Assembly (NCBI RefSeq): GCF_040115645.1
Contig: NW_027096011.1
Coordinates: 1 to 64,000 of the forward strand
DNA length: 64,000 nt
Origin: Euwallacea fornicatus
Taxonomy: Eukaryota; Arthropoda; Insecta; Coleoptera; Curculionidae
Reading direction: 5' to 3'
The notes under the pieces are model-generated. The model ran no database searches, was not told the origin of the DNA, and worked only from the letters and a program-made list of their open reading frames with translations. How positions within the stretch are numbered: position 1 is the stretch's first letter; the number at the start of each line of letters is the position of its first letter. Shown here in pieces: positions 36,641-49,976 of this stretch. Both the position numbers and the translations under genes were made by a program.

Positions 36641-38935
36641 AAAATCTCGTCGAGCTGATTAATGTGACACTTTGTTTAAAAAATTTGGTCCTGATTTGCC
36701 CAAGTTATCGAGCTTCAAATTTTGAAAAGTCACAAAAGTTGTGTGTTTGAGCACATAAAGTACTATTTTTCTTGGAAATTCAACAAGATGCAATCATGAA
36801 GTGTTGTGACATCTTAAAGATCTCGTCGAGCTGATTAATTTGACACTTTGTTTAACAAATTTGCTCCTCATTTGCCGAAGTTATCGAGCTTCAAAGTTTG
36901 AAAAGTCACAAAAGTTGTGTGTTTGAGCACATAAAGTACTATTTTTCTTGTAAATTCAACAAGATGCAATCATGATGTGTTGTGACATCTTCAAAATCTC
37001 GTCGAGCTGATTAATGAGACACTTTCTTTAAGAAATTTGGTCCTGATTTGCCCAAGTTATCGAGCTTCAAATTTTGAAAAGTCACAAAAGTTGTGTGTTT
37101 GAGCACATAAAGTACTATTTTTCTTGGAAATCCAACAAGATGCAATCATGATGTGTTGTGACATCTTCAAAATCTCGTCGAGCTGATTAATGTGACACTT
37201 TGTTTAAAAAATTTGGTCCTGATTTGCCCAAGTTATCGAGCTTCAAATTTTGAAAAGTCACAAAAGTTGTGTGTTTGAGCACATAAAGTACTATTTTTCT
37301 TGGAAATTCAACAAGATGCAATCATGATGTGTTGTGACATCTTAAAGATCTCGTCGAGCTGATTAATTTGACACTTTGTTTAACAAATTTAGTTGTGATT
37401 TGCCGAAGTTATCGAGCTTCAAAATTTGAAAAGTCCCAAAAATGTGTGTGTGAGCACATAAAGTACTATTTTTCTTGAAAATTCAACAAGATGCAATCAT
37501 GATGTGTTGTGACATCTTCGAAATCTCGTCGAGATGATTAATTTGACACTTTGTTTAACAAATTTGCTCCTCATTTGCCGAAGTTATCGAGCGTCAAATT
37601 TGGAAAAGTCACAAAAGTTGTGTGTGTGAGCACATAAAGTACTATTATTCTTGTAAATTCAACAAGATGCAATCATGATGTGTTGTGACATCTTCGAAAT
37701 CTCGTCGAGCTGATTAATGTGACACTTTGTTTAACAAATTTGCTCCTCATTTGCCGAAGTTATCGAGCTTCAAATTTTGAAAAGTCACAAAAGTTGTGTC
37801 TTTGCGCACATAAAGTACTATTTTTCTTGGAAATTCAACAAGATGCAATCATGATGTGTTGTTACATCTTCAAAATCTCGTCGAGCTGATTAATGTGACA
37901 CTTTGTTTAAGAAATTTGGTCCTGATTTGCCTAAGTTGTCGAGCTTCAAATTTTGAAAAGTCACAAAAGTTGTGTCTTTGCGCACATAAAGTACTATTTT
38001 TCTTGGAAATTCAACAAGATGCAATCATGATGTGTTGCGACATCTTCAAAATCTCGTAGAGCTGATTAATGTGACACTTTGTTTAAGAAATTTGGTCCTG
38101 ATTTGCCGAAGTTATCGAGCTTCAAAGTTTGAAAAGTCCCAAAAATGTGTGTGTGAGCACATAAAGTACTATTTTTCTTGAAAATTCAACAAGATGCAAT
38201 GATGATGTGTTGTGATATCTTCGAAATCTCGTCGAGCTGATTAATGTGACACTTTGTTTAACAAATTTGGTCCTCATTTGCCGAAGTTATCGAGCTTCAA
38301 AATTTGAAAAGTCCCAAAAATGTGTGTGTGAGCACATAAAGTACTATTTTTCTTGGAAATTCAACAAGATGCAATCATGATGTGTTGTGACATCTTCAAA
38401 ATCTCGTCGAGCTGATTAATGTGACACTTTGTTTAAGAAATTTGGTCCTGATTTGCCCAAGTTATCGAGCTTCAAAGTTTGAAAAGTCACAAAAGTTGTG
38501 TGTTTGAGCACATAAAGTACTATTTTTCTTGGAAATTCAACAAGATGCAATCATGATGTGTTGTGACATCTTCGAAATCTCGTCGAGCTGATTAATATGA
38601 CACTTTGTTTAAGAAATTTGGTCCTGATTTGCCCAAGTTATCGAGCTTCAAATTTTGAAAAGTCACAAAAGTTGTGTGTTTGAGCACATAAAGTACTATT
38701 TTTCTTGGAAATTCAACAAGATGCAATCATGATGTGTTGTGACATCTTCGAAATCTCGTCGAGCTGATTAATGTGACACTTTGTTTAAGAAATTTGGTCC
38801 TGATTTGCCCAAGTTATCGAGCTTCAAAGTTTGAAAAGTCACAAAAGTTGTGTGTTTGAGCACATAAAGTACTATTTTTCTTGGAAATTCAACAAGATGC
38901 AATCATGATGTGTTGTGACATCTTCGAAATCTCGT
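36641..38935 (+). repeat. Satellite segment with TAGTTGTGATTT and GTTACATC marks
   Basis: About 13 monomers. Marks are CATGAAGTGTTG (36796), AATTTAGTTGTGATTTGCC (37388), CTATTATTC with GTGTGTGAG (37645), GTTACATC (37861) and TTGCGACATC (38036). All recur 18,071 bp downstream, for example at 55932 for GTTACATC. A 67-codon open frame at 37856-38059 spans two monomers and is judged accidental. No gene is visible. Confidence 0.88.
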
Positions 38936-40582
38936 CGAGCTGATTAATTTGACACTTTGTTTAACAAATTTGGTCCTCATTTGCCGAAGTTATCGAGCGT
39001 CAAATTTGGAAAAGTCACAAAAGTTGTGTGTTTGAGCACATAAAGTACTATTTTTCTTGTAAATTCAACAAGATGCAATCATGATGTGTTGTGACATCTT
39101 CAAAATCTCGTCGAGCTGATTAATGAGACACTTTCTTTAAGAAATTTGGTCCTGAGTTGCCCAAGTTATCGGGCGTCAATGTTTGAAAAGTCACAAAATT
39201 TGTGTGTTTGTGCACATAAAGTACTATTTTTCTTGGAAATTCAACAAGATGCAATCATGATGTGTTGTGTCATTTTAAAGATCTCGCCGAGCTGATTAAT
39301 TTGACACTTTGTTTAACAAATTTGGTCCTCATTTGCCGAAGTTATCGAGCTTCAAAGTTTGAAAAGTCCCAAAAATGTGTGTGAGCACATAAAGTACTAT
39401 TTTTCTTGAAAATTCAACAAGATGCAATCATGATGTGTTGTGATATCTTCGAAATCTCGTCGAGCTGATTAATTTGACACTTTGTTTAAGAAATTTGGTC
39501 CTGATTTGCCCAAGTTATCGAGCTTCAAATTTTGAAAAGTCACAAAAGTTGTGTGTTTGTACACATAAAGTACTATTTTTCTTGGAAATTCAACAAGATG
39601 CAATCATGATGTGTCGTAACATCTTCAAAATCTCGTCGAGCTGATTAATGTGACACTTTGTTTAACAAATTTGCTCCTCATTTGCCGAAGTTATCGAGCT
39701 TCAAAGTTTGAAAAGTCACAAAAGTTGTGTGTTTGAGCACATAAAGTACTATTTTTCTTGGAAATTCAACAAGATGCAATCATGATGTGTTGTGTCATTT
39801 TAAAGATCTCGCCGAGCTGATTAATTTGACAATTTGTTTAACAAATTTGGTCCTCATTTGCCGAAGTTATCGAGCTTCAAAGTTTGAAAAGTCCCAAAAA
39901 TGTGTGTGAGCACATAAAGTACTATTTTTCTTGAAAATTCAACAAGATGCAATCATGATGTGTTGTGACATCTTCGAAATCTCGTCGAGATGATTAATTT
40001 GACACTTTGTTTAACAAATTTGCTCCTCATTTGCCGAAGTTATCGAGCTTCAAAGTTTGAAAAGTCACAAAAGTTGTGTGTTTGAGCACATAAAGTACTA
40101 TTTTTCTTGTAAATCCAACAAGATGCAATCATGATGTGTTGTGACATCTTCAAAATCTCGTCGAGCTGATTAATGTGACACTTTGTTTAAGAAATTTGGT
40201 CCTGATTTGCCCAAGTTATCGAGCTTCAAATTTTGAAAAGTCACAAAAGTTGTGTGTTTGAGCACATAAAGTACTATTTTTCTTGTAAATTCAACAAGAT
40301 GCAATCATGATGTGTTGTGACATCTTCAAAATCTCGTCGAGCTGATTAATGAGACACTTTCTTTAAGAAATTTGGTCCTGATTTGCCCAAGTTATCGAGC
40401 TTCAAATTTTGAAAAGTCACAAAAGTTGTGTGTTTGAGCACATAAAGTACTATTTTTCTTGGAAATCCAACAAGATGCAATCATGATGTGTTGTGACATC
40501 TTCAAAATCTCGTCGAGCTGATTAATGTGACACTTTGTTTAAAAAATTTGTTCCTGATTTGCCCAAGTTATCGAGCTTCAAA

Positions 40583-43244
40583 TTTTGAAAAGTCACAAAA
40601 GTTGTGTGTTTGAGCACATAAAGTACTATTTTTCTTGGAAATTCAACAAGATGCAATCATGATGTGTTGTGACATCTTAAAGATCTCGTCGAGCTGATTA
40701 ATTTGACACTTTGTTTAACAAATTTAGTTGTGATTTGCCGAAGTTATCGAGCTTCAAAATTTGAAAAGTCCCAAAAATGTGTGTGTGAGCACATAAAGTA
40801 CTATTTTTCTTGAAAATTCAACAAGATGCAATCATGATGTGTTGTGACATCTTCGAAATCTCGTCGAGATGATTAATTTGACACTTTGTTTAACAAATTT
40901 GCTCCTCATTTGCCGAAGTTATCGAGCGTCAAATTTGGAAAAGTCACAAAAGTTGTGTGTTTGAGCACATAAAGTACTATTTTTCTTGTAAATTCAACAA
41001 GATGAAATCATGATGTGTTGTGACATCTTCAAAATCTCGTCGAGCTGATTAATGAGACACTTTCTTTAAGAAATTTGGTCCTGAGTTGCCCAAGTTATCG
41101 GGCGTCAATGTTTGAAAAGTCACAAAATTTGTGTGTTTGTGCACATAAAGTACTATTTTTCTTGGAAATTCAACAAGATGCAATCATGATGTGTTGTGTC
41201 ATTTTCAAGATCTCGCCGAGCTGATTAATTTGACACTTTGTTTAACAAATTTGGTCCTCATTTGCCGAAGTTATCGAGCTTCAATGTTTGAAAAGTCCCA
41301 AAAATGTGTGTGAGCACATAAAGTACTATTTTTCTTGAAAATTCAACAAGATGCAATCATGATGTGTTGTGACATCTTCAAAATCTCGTCGAGCTGATTA
41401 ATGTGACACTTTGTTTAAGAAATTTGGTCCTGATTTGCCCAAGTTATCGAGCTTCAAAGTTTGAAAAGTCACAAAAGTTGTGTGTTTGAGCACATAAAGT
41501 ACTATTTTTCTTGGAAATTCAACAAGATGCAATCATGATGTGTTGTGACATCTTCAAAATCTCGTCGAGCTGATTAATTTGACACTTTGTTTAAGAAATT
41601 TGGTCCTGATTTGCCCAAGTTATCGAGCTTCAAATTTTGAAAAGTCACAAAAGTTGTGTGTTTGAGCACATAAAGTACTATTTTTCTTGTAAATTCAACA
41701 AGATGCAATCATGATGTGTTGTGACATCTTCAAAATCTCGTCGAGCTGATTAATGAGACACTTTCTTTAAGAAATTTGGTCCTAATTTGCCCAAGTTATC
41801 GAGCTTCAAATTTTGAAAAGTCACAAAAGTTGTGTGTTTGAGCACATAAAGTACTATTTTTCTTGGAAATCCAACAAGATGCAATCATGATGTGTTGTGA
41901 CATCTTCAAAATCTCGTCGAGCTGATTAATGTGACACTTTGTTTAAAAAATTTGGTCCTGATTTGCCCAAGTTATCGAGCTTCAAAGTTTGAAAAGTCAC
42001 AAAAGTTGTGTGTTTGAGCACATAAAGTACTATTTTTCTTGGAAATTCAACAAGATGCAATCATGATGTGTTGTGACATCTTAAAGATCTCGTCGAGCTG
42101 ATTAATTTGACACTTTGTTTAACAAATTTAGTTCTGATTTGCAGAAGTTATCGAGCTTCAAAATTTGAAAAGTCCCAAAAATGTGTGTGTGAGCACATAA
42201 AGTACTATTTTTCTTGTAAATTCAACAAGATGCAATCATGATGTGTTGTGACATCTTCGAAATCTCGTCGAGATGATTAATTTGACACTTTGTTTAACAA
42301 ATTTGCTCCTCATTTGCCGAAGTTATCGAGCTTCAAAGTTTGAAAAGTCACAAAAATTGTGTGTTTGAGCACATAAAGTACTATTTTTCTTGTAAATTCA
42401 ACAAGATGCAATCATGATGTGTTGTGACATCTTCAAAATCTCGTCGAGCTGATTAATGTGACACTTTGTTTAACAAATTTGCTCCTCATTTGCCGAAGTT
42501 ATCGAGCTTCAAATTTTGAAAAGTCACAAAAGTTGTGTCTTTGCGCACATAAAGTACTATTTTTCTTGGAAATTCAACAAGATGCAATCATGATGTGTTG
42601 TGACATCTTAACGATCTCGTCGAGCTGATTAATTTGACACTTTGTTTAACATGTTTGGTCCTCATTTGCCGAAGTTAGCGAGCGTCAAAGTTTGAAAAGT
42701 CACAAAATTTGTGTGTTTGTACACATAAAGTACTATTTTTCTTGGAAATTCAACAAGATGCAATGATGATGTGTTGTGACATCTTCAAAATCTCGTCGAG
42801 CTGATTAGTGTGACACTTTGTTTAAAAAATTTGGTCCTGATTTGCCGAAGTTATCGAGCTTCAAAGTTTGAAAAGTCCCAAAAATGTGTGTGTGAGCACA
42901 TAAAGTACTATTTTTCTTGAAAATTCAACAAGATGCAATCATGATGTGTTGTGACATCTTCGAAATCTCGTCGAGCTGATTAATGTGACACTTTGTTTAA
43001 CAAATTTGCTCCTCATTTGCCGAAGTTATCGAGCTTCAAAGTTTGAAAAGTCACAAAAGTTGTGTGTTTGAGCACATAAAGTACTATTTTTCTTGTAAAT
43101 TCAACAAGATGCAATCATGATGTGTTGTGACATCTTCAAAATCTCGTCGAGCTGATTAATGTGACACTTTGTTTAAGAAATTTGGTCCTGATTTGCCCAA
43201 GTTATCGAGCTTCAAAGTTTGAAAAGTCACAAAAGTTGTGTGTT
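40583..43244 (+). repeat. Satellite segment linking the source and copy of the large duplication
   Basis: The left part (to 41418) belongs to the source segment. 41557-42961 is the second copy of the 25589-26993 block. The last 280 bp lead into the 43245 junction, where a TCACAAAAGTTGTG unit is fused to a unit with AATGATGATG and GTGATATC. The fused junction unit is a chimera of two subtypes. Confidence 0.82.
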
Positions 43245-46200
43245 TGAGCACATAAAGTACTATTTTTCTTGAAAATTCAACAAGATGCAATGATGATGTG
43301 TTGTGATATCTTCGAAATCTCGTCGAGCTGATTAATGTGACACTTTGTTTAACAAATTTGGTCCTCATTTGCCGAAGTTATCGAGCTTCAAAATTTGAAA
43401 AGTCCCAAAAATGTGTGTGTGAGCACATAAAGTACTATTTTTCTTGAAAATTCAACAAGATGCAATGATGATGTGTTGTGATATCTTCGAAATCTCGTCG
43501 AGCTGATTAATTTGACACTTTGTTTAAGAAATTTGGTCCTGATTTGCCCAAGTTATCGAGCTTCAAATTTTGAAAAGTCACAAAAGTTGTGTGTTTGTAC
43601 ACATAAAGTACTATTTTTCTTGGAAATTCAACAAGATGCAATCATGATGTGTTGTGACATCTTCAAAATCTCGTCGAGCTGATTAATGTGACACTTTGTT
43701 TAAGAAATTTGGTCCTGATTTGCCCAAGTTATCGAGCTTCAAAGTTTGAAAAGTCACAAAAATTGTGTGTTTGAGCACATAAAGTACTATTTTTCTTGGA
43801 AATTCAACAAGATGCAAATATGATGTGTTGTGACATCTTCGAAATCTCGTCGAGCTGATTAATGTGACACTTTGTTTAAGAAATTTGGTCCTGATTTGCC
43901 CAAGTTATCGAGCTTCAAATTTTGAAAAGTCACAAAAGTTGTGTGTTTGAGCACATAAAGTACTATTTTTCTTGGAAATTCAACAAGATGCAATCATGAT
44001 GTGTTGTGACATCTTAAAGATCTCGTCGAGCTGATTAATTTGACACTTTCTTTAAGAAATTTGGTCCTGAGTTGCCCAAGTTATCGGGCGTCAATGTTTG
44101 AAAAGTCCCAAAAATGTGTGTGAGCACATAAAGTACTATTTTTCTTGGAAATTCAACAAGATGCAATCATGATGTGTTGTGTCATTTTAAAGATCTCGCC
44201 GAGCTGATTAATTTGACACTTTGTTTAACAAATTTGGTCCTCATTTGCCGAAGTTATCGAGCGTCAAATTTGGAAAAGTCACAAAAGTTGTGTGTTTGAG
44301 CACATAAAGTACTATTTTTCTTGTAAATTCAACAAGATGCAATCATGATGTGTTGTGACATCTTCAAAATCTCGTCGAGCTGATTAATGAGACACTTTCT
44401 TTAAGAAATTTGGTCCTGAGTTGCCCAAGTTATCGGGCGTCAATGTTTGAAAAGTCACAAAATTTGTGTGTTTGTGCACATAAAGTACTATTTTTCTTGG
44501 AAATTCAACAAGATGCAATCATGATGTGTTGTGTCATTTTAAAGATCTCGCCGAGCTGATTAATTTGACACTTTGTTTAACAAATTTGGTCCTCATTTGC
44601 CGAAGTTATCGAGCTTCAAAGTTTGAAAAGTCCCAAAAATGTGTGTGTGAGCACATAAAGTACTATTTTTCTTGAAAATTCAACAAGATGCAATCATGAT
44701 GTGTTGTGATATCTTCGAAATCTCGTCGAGCTGATTAATTTGACACTTTGTTTAAGAAATTTGGTCCTGATTTGCCCAAGTTATCGAGCTTCAAATTTTG
44801 AAAAGTCACAAAAGTTGTGTGTTTGTACACATAAAGTACTATTTTTCTTGGAAATTCAACAAGATGCAATCATGATGTGTCGTAACATCTTCAAAATCTC
44901 GTCGAGCTGATTAATGTGACACTTTGTTTAACAAATTTGCTCCTCATTTGCCGAAGTTATCGAGCTTCAAAGTTTGAAAAGTCACAAAAGTTGTGTGTTT
45001 GAGCACATAAAGTACTATTTTTCTTGGAAATTCAACAAGATGCAATCATGATGTGTTGTGTCATTTTAAAGATCTCGCCGAGCTGATTAATTTGACAATT
45101 TGTTTAACAAATTTGGTCCTCATTTGCCGAAGTTATCGAGCTTCAAAGTTTGAAAAGTCCCAAAAATGTGTGTGAGCACATAAAGTACTATTTTTCTTGA
45201 AAATTCAACAAGATGCAATCATGATGTGTTGTGACATCTTCGAAATCTCGTCGAGATGATTAATTTGACACTTTGTTTAACAAATTTGCTCCTCATTTGC
45301 CGAAGTTATCGAGCTTCAAAGTTTGAAAAGTCACAAAAGTTGTGTGTTTGAGCACATAAAGTACTATTTTTCTTGTAAATCCAACAAGATGCAATCATGA
45401 TGTGTTGTGACATCTTCAAAATCTCGTCGAGCTGATTAATGTGACACTTTGTTTAAGAAATTTGGTCCTCATTTGCCGAAGTTATCGAGCTTCAAAATTT
45501 GAAAAGTCCCAAAAATGTGTGTGTGAGCACATAAAGTACTATTTTTCTTGAAAATTCAACAAGATGCAATGATGATGTGTTGTGATATCTTCGAAATCTC
45601 GTCGAGCTGATTAATTTGACACTTTGTTTAAGAAATTTGGTCCTGATTTGCCCAAGTTATCGAGCTTCAAATTTTGAAAAGTCACAAAAGTTGTGTGTTT
45701 GTACACATAAAGTACTATTTTTCTTGGAAATTCAACAAGATGCAATCATGATGTGTTGTGACATCTTCAAAATCTCGTCGAGCTGATTAATGTGACACTT
45801 TGTTTAAGAAATTTGGTCCTGATTTGCCCAAGTTATCGAGCTTCAAAGTTTGAAAAGTCACAAAAATTGTGTGTTTGAGCACATAAAGTACTATTTTTCT
45901 TGGAAATTCAACAAGATGCAAATATGATGTGTTGTGACATCTTCGAAATCTCGTCGAGCTGATTAATGTGACACTTTGTTTAAGAAATTTGGTCCTGATT
46001 TGCCCAAGTTATCGAGCTTCAAATTTTGAAAAGTCACAAAAGTTGTGTGTTTGAGCACATAAAGTACTATTTTTCTTGGAAATTCAACAAGATGCAATCA
46101 TGATGTGTTGTGACATCTTAAAGATCTCGTCGAGCTGATTAATTTGACACTTTCTTTAAGAAATTTGGTCCTGAGTTGCCCAAGTTATCGGGCGTCAATG

Positions 46201-49200
46201 TTTGAAAAGTCCCAAAAATGTGTGTGAGCACATAAAGTACTATTTTTCTTGGAAATTCAACAAGATGCAATCATGATGTGTTGTGTCATTTTAAAGATCT
46301 CGCCGAGCTGATTAATTTGACACTTTGTTTAACAAATTTGGTCCTCATTTGCCGAAGTTATCGAGCGTCAAATTTGGAAAAGTCACAAAAGTTGTGTGTT
46401 TGAGCACATAAAGTACTATTTTTCTTGTAAATTCAACAAGATGCAATCATGATGTGTTGTGACATCTTCAAAATCTCGTCGAGCTGATTAATGAGACACT
46501 TTCTTTAAGAAATTTGGTCCTGAGTTGCCCAAGTTATCGGGCGTCAATGTTTGAAAAGTCACAAAATTTGTGTGTTTGTGCACATAAAGTACTATTTTTC
46601 TTGGAAATTCAACAAGATGCAATCATGATGTGTTGTGTCATTTTAAAGATCTCGCCGAGCTGATTAATTTGACACTTTGTTTAACAAATTTGGTCCTCAT
46701 TTGCCGAAGTTATCGAGCTTCAAAGTTTGAAAAGTCCCAAAAATGTGTGTGTGAGCACATAAAGTACTATTTTTCTTGAAAATTCAACAAGATGCAATCA
46801 TGATGTGTTGTGATATCTTCGAAATCTCGTCGAGCTGATTAATTTGACACTTTGTTTAAGAAATTTGGTCCTGATTTGCCCAAGTTATCGAGCTTCAAAT
46901 TTTGAAAAGTCACAAAAGTTGTGTGTTTGTACACATAAAGTACTATTTTTCTTGGAAATTCAACAAGATGCAATCATGATGTGTCGTAACATCTTCAAAA
47001 TCTCGTCGAGCTGATTAATGTGACACTTTGTTTAACAAATTTGCTCCTCATTTGCCGAAGTTATCGAGCTTCAAAGTTTGAAAAGTCACAAAAGTTGTGT
47101 GTTTGAGCACATAAAGTACTATTTTTCTTGGAAATTCAACAAGATGCAATCATGATGTGTTGTGTCATTTTAAAGATCTCGCCGAGCTGATTAATTTGAC
47201 AATTTGTTTAACAAATTTGGTCCTCATTTGCCGAAGTTATCGAGCTTCAAAGTTTGAAAAGTCCCAAAAATGTGTGTGAGCACATAAAGTACTATTTTTC
47301 TTGAAAATTCAACAAGATGCAATCATGATGTGTTGTGACATCTTCGAAATCTCGTCGAGATGATTAATTTGACACTTTGTTTAACAAATTTGCTCCTCAT
47401 TTGCCGAAGTTATCGAGCTTCAAAGTTTGAAAAGTCACAAAAGTTGTGTGTTTGAGCACATAAAGTACTATTTTTCTTGTAAATCCAACAAGATGCAATC
47501 ATGATGTGTTGTGACATCTTCAAAATCTCGTCGAGCTGATTAATGTGACACTTTGTTTAAGAAATTTGGTCCTGATTTGCCCAAGTTATCGAGCTTCAAA
47601 TTTTGAAAAGTCACAAAAGTTGTGTGTTTGAGCACATAAAGTACTATTTTTCTTGTAAATTCAACAAGATGCAATCATGATGTGTTGTGACATCTTCAAA
47701 ATCTCGTCGAGCTGATTAATGAGACACTTTCTTTAAGAAATTTGGTCCTGATTTGCCCAAGTTATCGAGCTTCAAATTTTGAAAAGTCACAAAAGTTGTG
47801 TGTTTGAGCACATAAAGTACTATTTTTCTTGGAAATCCAACAAGATGCAATCATGATGTGTTGTGACATCTTCAAAATCTCGTCGAGCTGATTAATGTGA
47901 CACTTTGTTTAAAAAATTTGGTCCTGATTTGCCCAAGTTATCGAGCTTCAAAGTTTGAAAAGTCCCAAAAATGTGTGTGTGAGCACATAAAGTACTATTT
48001 TTCTTGGAAATTCAACAAGATGCAATCATGATGTGTTGTGACATCTTAACGATCTCGTCGAGCTGATTAATTTGACACTTTGTTTAACATGTTTGGTCCT
48101 CATTTGCCGAAGTTAGCGAGCGTCAAAGTTTGAAAAGTCACAAAATTTGTGTGTTTGTACACATAAAGTACTATTTTTCTTGGAAATTCAACAAGATGCA
48201 ATGATGATGTGTTGTGACATCTTCAAAATCTCGTCGAGCTGATTAGTGTGACACTTTGTTTAAAAAATTTGGTCCTGATTTGCCGAAGTTATCGAGCTTC
48301 AAAGTTTGAAAAGTCCCAAAAATGTGTGTGTGAGCACATAAAGTACTATTTTTCTTGAAAATTCAACAAGATGAAATCATGATGTGTTGTGTCATTTTCA
48401 AGATCTCGCCGAGCTGATTAATTTGACACTTTGTTTAACAAATTTGGTCCTCATTTGCCGAAGTTATCGAGCTTCAATGTTTGAAAAGTCCCAAAAATGT
48501 GTGTGAGCACATAAAGTACTATTTTTCTTGAAAATTCAACAAGATGCAATCATGATGTGTTGTGACATCTTCAAAATCTCGTCGAGCTGATTAATGTGAC
48601 ACTTTGTTTAAAAAATTTGGTCCTGAGTTGCCCAAGTTATCGGGCGTCAATGTTTGAAAAGTCACAAAAGTTGTGTGTTTGTGCACATAAAGTACTATTT
48701 TTCTTGGAAATTCAACAAGATGCAATCATGATGTGTTGTGTCATTTTCAAGATCTCGCCGAGCTGATTAATTTGACACTTTGTTTAACAAATTTGGTCCT
48801 CATTTGCCGAAGTTATCGAGCTTCAATGTTTGAAAAGTCCCAAAAATGTGTGTGAGCACATAAAGTACTATTTTTCTTGAAAATTCAACAAGATGCAATC
48901 ATGATGTGTTGTGACATCTTCAAAATCTCGTCGAGCTGATTAATGTGACACTTTGTTTAAAAAATTTGGTCCTGAGTTGCCCAAGTTATCGGGCGTCAAT
49001 GTTTGAAAAGTCACAAAAGTTGTGTGTTTGAGCACATAAAGTACTATTTTTCTTGTAAATCCAACAAGATGCAATCATGATGTGTTGTGACATCTTCAAA
49101 ATCTCGTCGAGCTGATTAATGAGACACTTTCTTTAAGAAATTTGGTCCTGAGTTGCCCAAGTTATCGGGCGTCAATGTTTGAAAAGTCACAAAAGTTGTG

Positions 49201-49976
49201 TGTTTGAGCACATAAAGTACTATTTTTCTTGGAAATTCAACAAGATGCAATCATGATGTGTTGTGACATCTTCAAAATCTCGTCGAGCTGATTAATGTGA
49301 CACTTTGTTTAAAAAATTTGGTCCTCATTTGCCGAAGTTATCGAGCTTCAAAGTTTGAAAAGTCCCAAAAATGTGTGTGTGAGCACATAAAGTACTATTT
49401 TTCTTGAAAATTCAACAAGATGCAATCATGATGTGTTGTGACATCTTCGAAATCTCGTCGAGATGATTAATGTGACACTTTGTTTAAGAAATTTGGTCCT
49501 GATTTGCCCAAGTTATCGAGCTTCAAATTTTGAAAAGTCACAAAAGTTGTGTGTTTGTACACATAATGTACTATTTTTCTTGGAAATTCAACAAGATGCA
49601 ATCATGATGTGTTGTGACATCTTCGAAATCTCGTCGAGATGATTAATTTGACACTTTGTTTAACAAATTTGCTCCTCATTTGCCGAAGTTATCGAGCTTC
49701 AAAGTTTGAAAAGTCACAAAAGTTGTGTGTTTGAGCACATAAAGTACTAATTTTCTTGGAAATCCAACAAGATGCAATCATGATGTGTTGTGACATCTTC
49801 AAAATCTCGTCGAGCTGATTAATGTGACACTTTGTTTAAAAAATTTGGTCCTGATTTGCCCAAGTTATCGAGCTTCAAATTTTGAAAAGTCACAAAAGTT
49901 GTGTGTTTGAGCACATAAAGTACTATTTTTCTTGGAAATCCAACAAGATGCAATCATGATGTGTTGTGACATCTTC
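43245..49976 (+). repeat. 6.7 kb copy of 29909-36640
   Basis: Offset 13,336 bp. It contains both copies of the 2,104 bp tandem duplication: GCAAATATG at 43814 and 45918, GTGTCGTAAC at 44877 and 46981. It was therefore made after that duplication. Alignment ends at 49977, where CTTCGAAATC replaces CTTCAAAATC. No internal mismatch was noticed in the stretches compared. Confidence 0.92.

Larger units (their letters stand above)
29909..41418 (+). repeat. Source segment (11.5 kb) of the large downstream duplication
   Basis: 29909-36640 recurs at 43245-49976 (offset 13,336 bp) and 31870-41418 recurs at 49941-59489 (offset 18,071 bp). The offsets differ by 4,735 bp, the length of the internal tandem duplication in the copy. 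Marks tested at several points include GCAAATATG (30478), GTGTCGTAAC (31541, 33645, 39611), ATGAAATCATG (35036), CACATAATGTAC (36229) and the GTTACATC unit at 37861. All recur at the expected spacing. Confidence 0.92.

Noticed and set aside
37856..38059. 67-codon open reading frame, repeated at 55927-56130
   Set aside because: Same satellite frame as at 126-335. It is identical at both places only because the segment is copied at an 18,071 bp offset. Open by chance.
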